A stretch of 64,000 bases of DNA from Setophaga petechia (Eukaryota; Chordata; Aves; Passeriformes; Parulidae): contig JANCRA010000012.1 of the NCBI GenBank assembly GCA_024362935.1, positions 1-64,000 on the forward strand. Reading direction: 5' to 3'. This document shows positions 12,575-27,300 of the stretch, piece after piece. Below the pieces are notes generated by a model that saw only the letters and a program-made list of their open reading frames with translations, ran no database searches and was not told the origin of the DNA. The position numbers were made by a program, and so were the translations under genes. The stretch's first letter is position 1. The number at the start of each line of letters is the position of its first letter.

Positions 12575-12662
12575 GGAAGCCTTTGATATTCTTGGCACTG
12601 TACAAAACAGAATAAGCCAGAAATCATCTCTTTCCTATGGAGTCTACAACCTGTGGGTTGTG
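12575..12662 (+). repeat. Ancient MIR/L2-like 3' tail fragment
   Basis: The segment CTTGGCACTGTACAAAACAG near 12592, followed by AATAAGCCAGAAATC and CCTATGGAGTCTACAACCTG near 12635, follows the family pattern 'ggcactgtacaaacacagagtaagacagtccctgccc..gagcttacaatctg' of L2/MIR-type 3' ends. Divergence is high. Related amniote SINEs share this tail, so the subfamily is not assigned. Confidence 0.45.
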
Positions 12663-15600
12663 CTGTGCAATTTAAGGCCAGCTTGAGTCTAGAATAGGGA
12701 AGAACTGCACCATGTCCTGGAGTGAGAGCACACCAGCTACTACTCTTCTTGCAAAGAGAAAGTTTGCACATCTGCACATCTCTGCAAAATTTGCTAAGCC
12801 AGCTTTGCTCTTTCCTTTGATGCAGTACCATGTCCAGGGAAGCTGTAAAAATGTGGGATGCAGCAGATGTTTGAGTGAGAAGTGAAACCACATGAGGCAC
12901 AGGTTTTGTGGCCAGTTGTCGAGAGCAGCAAACTGCTAATCTTGCAAATTGGTCAAGATTTTGTCTACTGTGTGCAGGGCAATCTAGGTTTAGTGCTGCT
13001 GGTGCTATTGCCCAGAAAGGGGTCAAGATGGGTGAGGTAATAGTTCCTGCAATGTGAAACAACTCCAGTGCAACATCTTTTTCCAAATCATTCTTTTCAG
13101 CAGCAGTGGTGGCCTGTCTCTGGCCTCCCATCCTCTGAACAATGAAACTTACATTTTCTTAAGATGGCCCAGAAATGGAGAGTACACTATATACTATAAA
13201 TTGTACTTGTACAATTTATGCAGTGCTGTGTAGACAGCTCTACACCAGGGCTAGATAAACAAATGTATTTAAATAGAACCATGCACTGTCCTGCAGCGAT
13301 GTTAGCTTGGCTCCCAGAAGCATAAATTAATAGTTTTCCACTGGCATAAGTTGGGATGATACATCATTCTGACATGGCTGCAACCCTGGCAGTTTTTGAG
13401 TCAGTTCATTTGCAGACAGTTTGGATATGCTGCAGTGCCTGATGTGGAATTATCCTTTATGATCTCCCTGCCCTCACAGCCTCGGTACCCGGGTAATGAC
13501 CCACCCCAGGCAGGTCCTAATTTTGTGAGAGCAGTCCAGACAACGGATATACTGAGTAAGCAGATTATGTACCCAACTCAAAATGGTTTAGATGTCATTT
13601 TATGATTAAAAAACTGTGTAGTGAGCATAATTCTTGCAACAGGCTACTCCAGAAAGGCATTTATAAAAGTGAATATAAGGGGAAGATATAATGCATGCTT
13701 GATCTTTAGGAAGTGGCTATAGGTAACATTAGACAATATGGGAAGACAGATTGGAGATCATGTGTCACTTAGAATTGCCATCAAACAGTGGAAGAGTAGG
13801 CAGTGTTAAAGGATTTGCACAGAGAATGAGGAATCTGCTGAGTATTCAGAACAGATCTGAATGTGAGCAGAAAGCCTCAAATTGGTTAGTGTAGGAATTT
13901 AGACCTTTCAGAGGAGAGAGGAGATCTACCCCTGTTGAGAATGCTGCTATCACTTGTCCACTCTACCAGATTATTTGGTCACACACTCCCTGGATTTGTT
14001 TGCTGGGGAGGTAGACAGCAGAAAAGAAGTCAAAATAATTTTGTGTATATTACTTTTCCTAAAAAATAGAATGTTAAGTAAATTTTAATAGGTTTTTGGC
14101 AAAAAAATCAGGGAGAGAGAATAGTTTTGTTCTGCATATTTAGTATGTTAGTTTTCATTCTTTCAATTGGAAAAATAGAGGACTAAAGAGGGAAAAGAGA
14201 GTTCTTCCACACTTGACCCATCCTTGCTGGCACAGATCACATTCCCAGCCATAAACTGGGAACTGCAGCAGCAGCATGTGTGTCCTCAGTACCTCTTCTC
14301 CTCAATTTTCTGGAGCAAGCCATCAGTCTCCTCTCCCAACCAAAGAGAAGCCATCAATTAATCAATTTGAAGTTACACTGCTACTAGTGTTTTAACTGCT
14401 GTGTATTGACTGCATGGGAAACAGGCTGATTCTTCCCTGCAGCAACAGAGTGCATGGGAAGATTTGTACTTTTGTCATATCCAACTAGTCCCCCACATAC
14501 AGCTATACATCCCATGCTACATATTGCACAGAAAAAGTTGTTCAGCAGCTATCTAGATCTTGTTTTACACAGAAGTTTATGAAACTCAAAAACGCCACTG
14601 TTCTTTCAGGAGCAGTGTAAAGGGAAACTGGATCAACAGTAATGGTTCACACTACACATATGTATATGTGCTGATACATATCTTTCCATATCCTCATGAA
14701 ATTTTAGGGTTTTTATAGAAAGTCACAGTCAATACAAACAACAAAGCCCCATGTTACAGTCCCTGTGAGGATATGCCAACTTTTAACACATGACAAGTAT
14801 TATGCCATAGAGAAGGTCTCTCTCTGTTCCAAGACTCTCCAATGACTCAGAAGCTGGAACCTCAGGAGCTCGGCTTTTTCTGAAAGTTGAAATTAAACTT
14901 AAAACTGACATAAGCCTAAACCTCTTGGGAGTTTTCAAAATGTTCTTGGTCTTTTTTTTCTCTGCTTTCAGAGTGTTTTGGTAAATGTCCTCTCACATAG
15001 GTGTCCTTCAGGATCCTCTCCATAATGAGCACACCTAAAGTGGATATTATTCAAACAAATGAAAAAGTGGTATCATTTAATATGCCTTAGGCTGCCCTAT
15101 ATAGATATATATCATTCGTCAGGGACTCATCCATAGATGTTTTCTATATCCCTTGCCTTGAGAACTTTCAAATCTACAGATCCCAGTTCCAAGGAAAGGG
15201 CCATGAGACTACTATCTGCTTTCATCCTTTTTTATTTGAAGCTAGATTATTAAAGAAAAAAATATGTAAATTTCAGAATGAGAGAAGATAGGGAATCAAA
15301 TTCTGTTCAGTTTGCTTATTATAAAGAAATTCAATAAATCAGAGAAACACACAAGATTATTTAAGGAATTTTGATGTTGAAAATTCATTAGTATGTGTAA
15401 AAATCATACTACCATTAATTATGTAACTATCTTAGATGTCCTTTTAGAGCAGCAGAGATGCTGATTACTTTCATGTATTTTTTCTCTTTCATATCTACAT
15501 ACTACAAAAATTCACTACAGAAATTATTATTAAATCATATGCTGATGAATGAGAACAAAACTATTAATGGCACATAACTTGCAGTGTACATGTCCACTGG

Positions 15601-18600
15601 AGTATTTAGCAATCCATGCAGATCTTATAGTATGCCCTATGTGCTTTGATTTTCTCTGTTAGATGATTGAAAAATATTCATTAAGAGATTTCTCTAATGA
15701 GCTGCGTTCAAGCATAAAATAGGCCATTCCTTTTATAATTTAACTGTGGTTTTTGGAATATAAATATCCTCCAATTCCCTATAGGTACCAACTTCAAATA
15801 GGGGTTTTGTCTTAACACAGATTTCAGGATCTTTGAAGGGTCTTTGAAGTTTATAATTGGGTGCAAGCTGAAATGTGGTGCCTCTCACTCAAACACTGGC
15901 ATTTGCACTGCTTATGTTTGATAGAAAATATGCACTTTTTTGAGATATATACCCAAATTCTTTTGTATAAATACTGTAGAAAGCTGAGAGAATATTCACA
16001 TTATAAAATCAGTACAACACCACATGACCCTCTGGTCAGTTAATCCTCGATCCCATTCATGGAATCACATCAGACTTACCCTTTTTGTTTTCCATTAAGT
16101 TATTAGAGAGAAAGCTTTTTTGTGCTCTAATTTATTCTGTTTTCAACTGCAAGGCACAGAGAATGCTTGAGCAGTGGCAGCTTTTAAGAATATACATAAA
16201 GGCCAAATATGATGAAAACCAAAATAGTGTTTTCCCATCGTCAAGGTGAAAAGCACAGAGTGAAACTGTCCTTTGTGCAGACGTTTTGCTGTTGTGCCTG
16301 TCTGAAGACTGTTAAAAATAAGAGCCATGTCCTGAGCGTGTAGCAGGTCTGAACCTCTGGCCTCCTGGGGAGGTAAGCCTAGCTGAGGACATCACTTGTC
16401 AGAAGTGGCATTTCTGAGCTGGATGAGCTCACTGTGATTAGTTGGCCCTTGCAGAGTCGCACAGTGGCAGACCAGGAGCATTCTGCTTCAGTGAAATTAA
16501 ATAGCTAGTTAAGTGATGAAGTGAGGGTACTGTAGCTCCTTTCCTTTGCTATTTCCTCTTCAGTCATGAACAATTCCTAGCTGATGCTAAATTGAAAACT
16601 CACTTGGGCTTCAAGCTCCACCACAGATATTCAAGTAGACTTCAAGCTGTATTGTTGCACTCATCACCGCTTTGGCTTTCTTAAATAGAATCAAAGGAGC
16701 CTCCACATGTTGGCAAATTAAAAAAAAATAAATCCAGCCAAAAAAAAACAGGCACAAGGACTGGACTTTGGCACAGAAGTTTGGCACATGTGACACTGGG
16801 TGATGGTGCATTATAAGCAAAAAAACCAAGACCAAAACCAACACCACTTTTTAACCTGCTGTGTTTATCAGGGATAAGCACAGAACAAAAGTCCCATCAG
16901 AAACAGACTGTAATTTTGAAACGAATGGAAGGTAAATACATTATCCACTCAAGCTACCAAGACACCCAACAGAGCTAAAGGGAGTCTGGTTTCAGAATAA
17001 GGATTGCTCTTGAGGGACAAGCACGTAAGAGCTCTGCTCCCGTAGGAGTACTCTGAGCATGAGGTTGCCATTGCATTTCTTCATGCCTCATCTTCTTTTG
17101 GGTCTGTGATCACTGACCTCCAGGTGCACGTTCTCAGCCTCCTGAAAAATGGATTTATGAGTTCAAACTACTCTTCAGTCAGAAGTCAGAGTAAGATTTC
17201 TTCCTTCTCAGGCAAGCACACGAGACAATAGACCTTATGGTAAAGGATAAAACTGCTGTCACGAAATTCAAGTGAGCAATGATTCCAGGAAGCCATCCAA
17301 ATGAGAAAGGAAAAGCCCCCACATTTCTATAATACGTGCAAGGTATCAAGATGATTGAAGTCAAATATCAAGCTCAGTAACTTTCTTCTTTTTCTCAGCC
17401 AAAATACTCTGGGGACACTGAATGTACTGTCACATCATAATTTAATCATGCTTCCTTTTCCTTTCCTGAAAAGTTATTTTGGAGGATGTCATCTGTGCTA
17501 AATGCTACACAATCAAAACCCCATTAGTTATACTGCCAAAATGAAATTCATTAAACTTCCAACCAAATGTAGGCAATTGTTCTTCAATGTCACTGATGTG
17601 GTCAAAATACTTTTTCAATTAATTTTCACTAAGGAAAAATTTCAGGGTTAGGATTGAGCAGTAATTTATCCTCCTGTAAGTCATATTTGTTTTTTTATAT
17701 TGCCTCAGTTTTATTATAAAGGTTCAAAGACATAGTTTTAAATTGCTGTGAAGTGGCAGTCTGTTCACTGAGACATATGAACGCATCAGGCAATTAGGCT
17801 AATCTTGACAGGCATAAATCATCTCTGTCTTGAAACCTGAAATCAGTATGAAAGCTTGCTTCTCAGACCAGAATTCAGAGAGACAAAACAGCCATTTTCA
17901 CTGTGGTAACCAGCTCATTTCCTTTTGGAGACACTGTTGACGACTGCATTCTATTTTTCTCACACCATTGAAAACAAGCATGAATTCAGTGCCCCTACCT
18001 TAATAAAACTGACAGCCTGACTAATCCACAGCCATTCCCAGGATAACAAGCAATTTTAAAGATGTAGTTTTCTGCAATAAATACCATAGTGTCTGAAGTT
18101 CTGCTTGTCCTTTAAATCACTCAGCCAGGTCTTTCTGGTTGCTGCTTACAGTCCTGTGTGGTTTACCAACATCTACCATTCATTGTGAAAAATTCAATGT
18201 GCTTTAGCCATTGCTCATCCTGGTGCAGCTTTACGCTTAGAGACTATTCCATGAATTATCCACTTGGATCCAAGCCTTTCTATGGCTAAAAACACTGGTT
18301 AAATGGATACTTCTAATTTAACAGAGCTAAACATTTTTCAGTTTTTTCCAATGCTTGAGAAACCACGCTGTAAGTAAATTTCTACAAATACTTATTTGAT
18401 AAAGAAACAGTGGCATTTGGCAGCATCATCACATAAGCCTTAAATCACAAGTCTAGATGGAAGGATAAAACTGTGTCTTGTGATTGGACAACATGCCAAA
18501 AAATGAGCAGCCTGTGTTTGAGGGTCCTTCTTAGCTGTTACACCTATGATCAAGAGAGATATGAGCTCAAGTCACTACTAAACAGCCACTGTTAGTTTAT

Positions 18601-20280
18601 ATCTTGTTAGAAAGAAGCACATGCAACAAGGTTAGAAGGATTCAGTTCTCCTCTAGTTATAAGAATTTTATGTGTATACCATGGAACCAATGGCTTGGAT
18701 TTAATACATAAAGATAAGTAAAACTAACGTGTGAAAAGATGGCTGGGGACTTCATGGAAAGATGGCTGGGAGTAAAAATAGAGGAAACAGAGATGTAATA
18801 TTCAGAAAATCAAATTGAAGCTATAAGGGTATGGAAATTATAGGGTAAAATACAGCTGCTGCTCCCTCAATCGAATGTGGTTGGCATGCACCACAATGAT
18901 TCCCCACACAACTGTAAGCAGCTGCTCAGGGAGGTGGAATGGAGTTGAGACACCATGGCCAGGCTCTGTTGAAATCCTTGTAGGGAGAGGATCTTGATGG
19001 TACATTGCAGCTGATAAACTGTGTGGCACCTGTCAGCCAGGGGAGAGAGGGGAAGCTGTCCTGCTGCAGAGCCAACACTGTGGTGAAATCACTCTCCTCA
19101 AATGAACAGGGTTCACTTAAGCCTAATGGTTACACTAACACACACCTCCATCCCAACGTTACCCAAATCCAAGGTATGACCACCCCTCACTGGACATGGG
19201 CTCTATATTCCTTTTGATTGCATCTTTAAAACTGAAGGGAGACAGTTTTACTCCAGTCAGTAACAAAAGTATGCATGACTAGAGTCACTCAAGCTCCTCC
19301 TAAACTTTAAGAAATAGCATGAAAATAAGTCAAGAATGGGGACAAATTTAGGGAAGACTCCATTGTAACTGCTGGGATCAGTTGACGGGCTGAACCTGTC
19401 TTCCCCCATGGGGACACCTATTGGAAAATAACAATATTCTGTGCATTCTGAATACTCTTAGTGGGGATTAGAACTTCTCTGTATATTGTTTTGTATATGT
19501 TTTTGCAGTCAGACAGTACCACCATCAATTATATTAATAAAGAGTGTTATTCCATAAACCATTGGTGTGAATCCCTCACTGCACTGGCAGCAGAGAACAT
19601 AATTACAGAGGAAGACCTGACCTGCTGAGAGGTCATAAAGTGGGAAGACCCACTGAAGGGTCTTCCTTATGCTGTTGATGCATTTCCCTGAAGAGGTCAG
19701 TCGAGCCACCCTCGGATACAGCAGGACTGCTCACTGAAGGGTGCCCATAATGGGACACTAACAACCTAGTCAGGCAACAGGGTCTTGTCATTTCTGAGGC
19801 ACTGCCAGACAAATCAATTAAGGGTCAGGGAAATCTCCTCTTTTCACATGAAAATTCCCCCTTTTAATAACTTTTGATACCATAGTGAATTACAGTAGTA
19901 CTAAGATGTCATGTCTCCATATTTGGCTGAATAGGGTTCATGCAGTTTCTGCCCCAATCATTAAAATCTTTTCAATTTTTTGAGGCTTTCAAGTCTGAGT
20001 AATCTTACTCCAGCAATGCTTAAGTGTCCCTGGCCTTTTATATATTTTTTGTTTCTCCTCAGAACCCAAAGACAGTTCACAAGACAAGTGGTATGTGGTT
20101 GCACCTCTTAATGAATCAGCAGAATTTATTGCTTACTTCAGGGAGTGTACTTAGTGCTTTTTAATGCATAAAAGCTGTCCAAGCTCTTCTGCTCAAGCCT
20201 ATGACTTGTCTGACAAGACTCACTGTGCTACTTACACTCTTTTGAAGATGGTTTTTATCTGCAACTGAGAATAACATTCA
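12663..20280. other. Long unique non-coding stretch
   Basis: About 7.6 kb without a recognisable gene or interspersed repeat. It contains only minor local features: an AT-rich palindromic spot around 14654-14672 (CACATATGTATATGTG), and a short near-duplicate AAAGATGGCTGGG at about 18737 and 18760. The 186-codon minus-strand frame at 12571-13131 begins in this region and shows no known domain, low complexity or plausible exon borders. Confidence 0.55.
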
Positions 20281-20345
20281 CACAGAATCACAGAATGGTA
20301 AAGGTTAAAAGGGACCACATTTGCAAGTGTAAACTATCTCCTACA
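20281..20345 (-). mobile_element. CR1 LINE 3' terminus, antisense, short
   Basis: The plus strand begins CACAGAATCACAGAATGG, the reverse complement of the CR1 terminal ATTCTGTGATTCTGTG-type octamer repeats. It continues TAAAGGTTAAAAGGGACCAC, matching 'ttggggttggaagggacc'. Similarity fades after about 65 bp. This is a strongly 5'-truncated copy or a decayed longer one. Confidence 0.8.
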
Positions 20346-21224
20346 CACCTGAATCAGGGACAAGAGAAGGTTCTTAAAGGAATGTGAAGTCCAGTGTTTA
20401 GTCAGGATGTGGGAACTTCTAGTCTCACTAGGTGTAAAGATCTGTTAAAGATGATGTAGTGGGTAAAAATCTTCCTGTGACAAATTCAGTGAGAGCAGGA
20501 CTTGGTAGAGTGAGTATAAATAGGGAAGTAAAGAGATTTGAGGTAAGATAAGGGATTTTCCAATCCAGATGAGGGAGGGGTCTAATGATTTGCATCCGTG
20601 TAAAGCAATTCTATGGGCGGGAGCAGAATGTTTGGGAAAATACAGAAATTTTCAATGGACATCAAGTACCTTCAGCTCCTGCAGGTTCCTTCCCTCTCAC
20701 CAGCTATGGAGAGTTACCAACTGATGGGCAAACTGCATAGGGGCTGTAGAAAGGTTCCAGCTGCAGTCAGCCACACACCCTATCCATTGGACCTCACCAG
20801 TCAGTGTGTCTATTGCTCCATGGAAACTGGGCAGGATTCATGGTGTCCCCCTGCTAGCAGACCATAAAGGGTTCTGTTGGGCTGAAAGTGCAAAGGAGTG
20901 AATGTACTGCAGCTATGTGCTGTGTAGATGTTCTGTGATCTGAAATGACCTGGAAAATGCATTTTGCTTTTCAGATATGTTCTGGCATGCTCCAAAACAC
21001 ATACAAACAGTCTCTTTTGCAAAGTGGAAGGCGTTCTGGCACACCACTTCAAACAAGCTTATCAAAAGAAATACCTGTGGTAGATAGGTCTCTGGGCAAA
21101 ACACCCACAGCACAGAGAATTAAGTAATGACCATCCTCTGCATTCCCACGTACTTTATACCACCTTGGAGTTCACAGTGTTTTAGAAATTCTGAGTGGTA
21201 ACATTCTAGCAAGACAGGGAAGTA
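20346..21224. other. Unique non-coding sequence
   Basis: No gene seen. A TATAAATAG string lies near 20516 and an ATTTGCAT octamer near 20589, but their order and spacing do not make a convincing promoter. Confidence 0.5.
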
Positions 21225-21300
21225 TTTTTCTTTACTTGGATAGATGAAGAAGCTGAAGCTCAGACTGGCTCAATGACTCACCAATGTACCTAGGGGTATA
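21225..21300 (+). repeat. Possible MIR/L2-like fragment
   Basis: TTACTTGGATAGATGAAGAA near 21232, then GCTGAAGCTCAGACTGGCTC near 21252 and AATGACTCACCAATGTACCT near 21272, follow the family pattern 'ttacagatgaggaaactgaggcacagagaggttaagtgacttgcccaaggtca'. Only about 70 bp is alignable by eye, so the call is tentative. Confidence 0.35.
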
Positions 21301-24300
21301 AAACATCCCTAAAGTAAGTGAGATGAGTTAAAAAGCAAGCCCAAAAAAGAGCCTGCTATATACATATAAGGTTTATCCTGCCAGTCACTTCTACCTGAAA
21401 GAATGTTTCTCTTTTTGCCCTTTTTTATTGTTGTCATTCATTCTGCATTTTCACTGTTCTAATTGTTAAATCAGACATTTGCCAGTTTTGTTGCACATAA
21501 TATTTTGCACTTGAGCAATCCCAGATGAATTCACAGCTGAATCTCATTGTAGATAGTCTTACAGAGGGCATCTCATAAATTCTTCTACTCCTCTATTGCA
21601 GGAAAGCCAAGTACACCAAGAAAACCATTTTTATCTAGGTTTCTGGTTCTTTCCTATATTCTGTGTGGGATTCTCCTTAAATAGTCTAACAGTCCAGCTG
21701 TTTTCAAAGAAATGCTGTAAGGAACCTGTTTCATTTGCAGCTTCCTGAACACCTTTGTGGCTAAGCAGAATACAAAATCTGTACCTCGATTCATTAAAAT
21801 TTCCCATGGCAGACCAGCTCTGAAAAAGCACTTTTTTATAGGCTAATACAATACGTGTCCAAAGAGCTCAATGCTGTTGCCTTCGGTCACCACATAATAT
21901 AGTTGCCAAAATATGAGAAAGATATAGGACCAGAAATACTGCACAGAGATGCACTAATTAGATCATTGCTTATTCAAGAGAAGAGATCTTTCATCTCCAG
22001 GAACTCAGGCAATTAGGTGAGGTCTGTCACAGTACACCACAGGGGCAGCCAGCTGATACTAATGAGTTTTGTGCTGTAGTTGAGTAAACAACCAGTCATC
22101 ACAGCCTCATTAAGGCTCTTCCATTTCCATGTTTTCTTCCCAGTTGCTGGGCTCTGTGGTCTGGTAGTGTGTCAAGGCCCTGTCATTACTTTGTGTCTGC
22201 ATTTATTACTTCTGCTTGTTCTTCCTTCTCTCTGTCCACACTGTTTTGTCTGCAGTGTAGGATTGGTGCTGACCCTGCCCACTCGGCCCTCACCCCATCT
22301 GTATAATTTTTTTCATGCCCTAGCACATCTTCCATTGGATGGACCTGCTTAGATATGTGCCTCCTTCTTGAGGTTAATTTAACCCCGATGAAAATTCTAG
22401 TTATAGAGAATACCTCTATCCATTTTGTTCAGGATAGCAGCTGTCACAACTGGATGGGTTTTAGTCTATTTTATAATTTACAATAAAATATCAAAATTTT
22501 AAATTCCACGGACAGCAATGTAGCTTCAAACTATTCAAATACTGCAACATAACTAATTTTCATTATACCTGTTGAACACATTTTTTAAATATATAAATTA
22601 TTAATTTAACAAAACATCAATAAAAGTATCTGCACATAAGAAATAACTGAAGTCTGAATATAAATCAGCTTTGACATTTGAATTCATAGAGATGGCAAAG
22701 ACTGGCTTTAAAAGTCTATACACAAAGTAATTTGTGGACACTTGTCCAGACTGTACTCCCCAGAGCATATCAGCTTTGTACTAGAGTCAATGAAAACAGA
22801 CATGTGGTGTGAGAAGCTGTAAGAGACAGAATCTGAAAAGCAGAGCTTTTAACTAGCAGTCAAAGGCCACTCAGAGACTGATGGAATCAGCCACTCAGTT
22901 GAAACCTAAGATCATGCCAAATTGGATCACTGTCACTTGTATTTTATTTCCAAAGAAACTAGACTACATTGATTACATATTTTAATTTCTTGATCAGAAC
23001 ATAACACAGCTTCCTTTGTGTAGAAAGAGATTCCATCACTTAAACAGAGGTAGCTATTGTCATTTGAGATGCACTGGCTACCAGCTGCTGCTCCAGGTAG
23101 GACTCTTACAGCTCCATGTACAATTAATATTACACAGGTAAATAGATATAGTTACCAATAGATGCATCAGATGCTTGTATCTAGGTGACTAAATCCCAGC
23201 ACTAGTGATTGTCAATAAGTGGGTTTAACATTTCAGCATCAGGATTGACATCTTTACACTTATCTTGCGATTAAAGATAAATGCAAATTTTTGTGGGTTC
23301 TGATCCTTGAACTCAGAAAGAACACTAGAAAGACTAGTGTCTTTCTTAAAATATATTTTCTCCACCTTTTAAACCTACTGTTCACTGGCGCTTCTTGAGC
23401 TGTAGTACATAATATTCCATTGCTTCTAATCAACAAAAAGTTATTTTCACAAACAGGTATCAATATTTTCTATCTTTGTAGGCTGCTTTTGTGATTTCTT
23501 ACCTTAAAATAATCCAAATTATTACACTTATTCCAAGAGAAAAGTGTTTTGGAAGTAGATAATGCCAGGAAACTGTGCTCTCATCAGAATTAGATCTGTG
23601 CTTAGACTTCAACTGAAGTCAGCTGTCCTGAAAATACATATTTTTTGTTCTTTTTTTGTATAAAGAAATAGATATAGAGGTATAGATGTGTATGTGCATC
23701 CTATCTCGAACCAGGGTAAATTTAAGATGAACTCAAAGCCTTAGCAATTTGCACTTGGTTATATGAAACAAGCTTTTTCTTGTCAAATTCTTTTCTTTCC
23801 CAACCTTTTCTTACTTGCAGTAACCTAACCCTTTTCAAACAGAAGCCTGCCAGACCACAGACTTTGTTGTCACTGAGAGAACCTTGGGGTATCGCTGAAC
23901 AGACACAAAGAACATAGTGCCCAAGAAGTAAAGCATGCTTATTTAAGCATATTTAAGCAGAAAAACCTGTCTCTTCTCTCGGCTTGAACATATTTCGCAA
24001 TAAGTGTAGAAAAACTTGAAAGGGTGGGAAAAGAAAATATTGTCTGTTTTAATGCCCTCTGAAATGGTAATTTGCTATGAAATTAACATGAAGGTGAACA
24101 GAGATACTCACAAACTACATGTAAAAAGTGCTGAGCCACCAAAGTTTTTAAAAAGAGAAGGTTTTTGATTATATGTATTTTTTAAATGAAGTATGATCCT
24201 CATGAAGTGGAGCAAAATTATGAACTTTGAATGCAAATTCAGCTTGTCACTCAAGTTTTTGCTTTACTAGAAGTTTCCTAAATAATTGCATAAGTCACCA

Positions 24301-27300
24301 AGGGACTAAACCGATAAAGGGGCCTTTATTGACCCTGAGATTTCTGTAAGGCATGGATGTGGGCTGGATGTTGATGCAGGTCTCATTGTGGCTGCAGATG
24401 CACAGAGGAGATTCCTGTGTCTCTCTCAAGAGATAGATTCTGGAGGATCAATTAAAACATGCCTGGACTCAACTGACAAGTGAAACCCATTCCAAAGAGC
24501 TGAACCAGCTCATTTCTGGCATGGGAACTCACAGTCAGCTGAACCTCAGAAATCCTCTACACTGGCAGTGTGTAACTGCATGCAGAAAGGGATGGAAGGC
24601 TACGTGGCTGTGTCACTTCCCTCGGCCCATTTCTGCAGACACACCATCTCCATTGCAAAAAGTGCTACACCCAGTTCTACACTCTGAGCTGGGAGTGGTC
24701 TATGCCAGCTTTAATGGAGTACAATTGCAATGTCAGAGGCAAGCACTCTTCTGTATGTGTTTTTCCAGAGACAGGGACCAACAATTAATATTGCCCAGAT
24801 AATCAAAAAGCTGTTGTAGTAAAGATGTGATTTTTCCTACTGAGCAGAGCTACTGCAAAACTCACTGACCTGGAACTGAGATGGCCACATGGTTTTATTC
24901 ATCCTCAGATAAGTCACGTGTGTTTAATTTATCTTTTCCTAAATAGTGACCAGGAGTGGATATTCAGTTTTTGAAAATTGTTAAATATAATCCTATTCTC
25001 ATTTATGCCAGTGTGAATAACAATATCGAAGAATCTGATCCACAAACTAATGATAAACATTTTCCCTGACATGAACACAAACATTCCTGTGTTATGTAAT
25101 TTGAACTGATTTTTTTTTTATCTCTGTTTTCCTGTGTGTTTATTTCTTTTTGGGGTTTTTTTACCTATAGCTTGAACATGAAAACAAATGTGAGTTATAG
25201 TCAATATAGATATTCCTAAGAGGGAGAGAAAAATTTAATGTTGTGGGTCAGCTAATACCTAAAATAACGTTCTCCTTCTGTTCTTTGTCTTTTGAATATT
25301 TTTGGGTTTGCCTGTGGTTTAAAAATGAACTCTTCTCTTCAGTGGAAAAGGTCATTGTGCTCCTGTAATTTTCGTGCTACATCTATGAAGTGCATCCATT
25401 TTCTTATATCCGGTCAACTTTGAGCCAAGCACCAAAATTTTTAAATACAGCACTGCCTTGTGCTTATGTGGAACACAGTGACAAAAATCCAACCCCATGT
25501 TGAGAATATTAATGACACAATGGCAAGAAGCTTACACATTAACTAAAATAAATGTATTCAAGATGGACATTTAGATTCTTTAGCTTACATAAAGGAAAAT
25601 ACTTATGCAATTCAAGTTATTAAAGTAATGTGGCTCCCTTAAGAACCTTTCCTGGCATGCAATGTTTAAATAGACATTGTTACTCTATATTGAATAGCAT
25701 TCTATGATGCAACATGGAATAAAATAAGACCCCACTGTCTTTATCATAGAAGAAGACCTACAAAGAAAAAATATTTTTTACAGTGAATATTACACCTGTA
25801 AACATTCTTTAAAATTACTTACACTATTAATTTAGCTACACTTAAGTTTCAAAAGTGATTTCTATGTTAACCTCATTCCTAACTGTTTATAATATTCTGA
25901 AAGATTCTATTTTCAGATTCAATGCCTCTGTGTTTTGCATCAAATAAATAATAACAAGTTTGCCTCATTTGCAATTTGTTTTACTATAATACTTGCATCT
26001 CCAAGTCCATTCTTTCTCTTTTCTGACCTGAGCTGAAGTGAGTGTTCGTATTATGACCTTAAATTACATCTAATAACAAATCTTTGTGTAGAAAAACTGT
26101 AAATATATGCACTGACCTTTAAAGATCATACACAATGAATTTTAAACACACCTGCAATGTTCTGTAAGCCACAAATGAAGAGGAGCTTTTATGAATAACG
26201 GTGCAGTGATGGGTAGACTCCTCTGCAAAGGCAAAATCTCTAAGTCCAAATATTGCTACAATTCTTAAACTGAAAAATAATCCTTTTGTAGATACAGAAG
26301 GGACTACTTTTTATATTTCAGGTTGTTACTCTACCTCCCAATCTGGTGACTGAAGCTGCATTTTCTTGGTCACATTCTCAGGCCTTGAGAGCAAATTGCA
26401 CCATACAGATCTTATCTGTGCTCTTAAATTATATTTCAATTACTCACTTCTGTGTCTTATCTTCTAATATATCTTTCCAGAAATCAGATTTGTCTAGATG
26501 TGTCTGTGTTCAGGGTTAACTAGTGATTTGAAAAAGAGCGTAGACCTTCGGGGATGGATGTGACACTTCTTCTCTCCACACGTTGCGTACAAGCTAAAAG
26601 GTTTGTCTAACAGCTCACATCAGCTCCAACTTGTTTGACTTAGCCTGCATATTGTCTGGAGCAAGGATTAAGATCCTGAATCATCTTTTACCCCCCACTC
26701 TCAGACCTGAGAAAATCTCCTGTTATACCAAAAGAATAGCACTGAGGAACATTTGAATCATTATGTTTCCCTTTCCCAGTTTTTGCCAACTGTTAATTAC
26801 CAATGATATAAAAAATAACTAAACATCAGTATGCTGTAAGGTAGTGACATTTAAAAGTGATGCTGAAGGGCCATGAACCAAATGACTTTTGAATGCTACC
26901 ATACTATAGTTATGTTCTCATGTAATGTGATTTTTATAATGGGAGATAAAAAGCATTTTCTGTAAAGTATAACAATTGCTGCCACTAGAACTAATGTCCA
27001 AATCTACTCAGTTACTCTAGGGGGAGGAGGAAAACAAAATCTCTTTCCCTAGAGTCTCTAATGGAGGTCTGATTTGGAAATTTTTACACCAACATCAATC
27101 GCCTTACACAACATATTTTCTGGTTTTATTCTTTCCTGATTGCAGTTCTGCATATGTGAGATTGGTTTGGTGTTGAACTCATAAACCAGAATTTATACTT
27201 TTCTGCCTAGATAACTCAGAAGTATTAAGTATCAAAGTCTACCAGCAGATTTTCATGGCTCAGTGTTGCCATCACACAAAATTTCAGCTTAGGAATATAT

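Noticed and set aside
12571..13131. 186-codon minus-strand open frame
   Set aside because: No domain or family resemblance, and it overlaps a MIR/L2-like fragment. A frame of this size is expected by chance in 64 kb.
20516..20625. TATAAATAG, ATTTGCAT and GGGCGGG in one 110-bp stretch as a promoter
   Set aside because: The octamer and GC box lie downstream of the TATA-like string, the wrong order for a core promoter.
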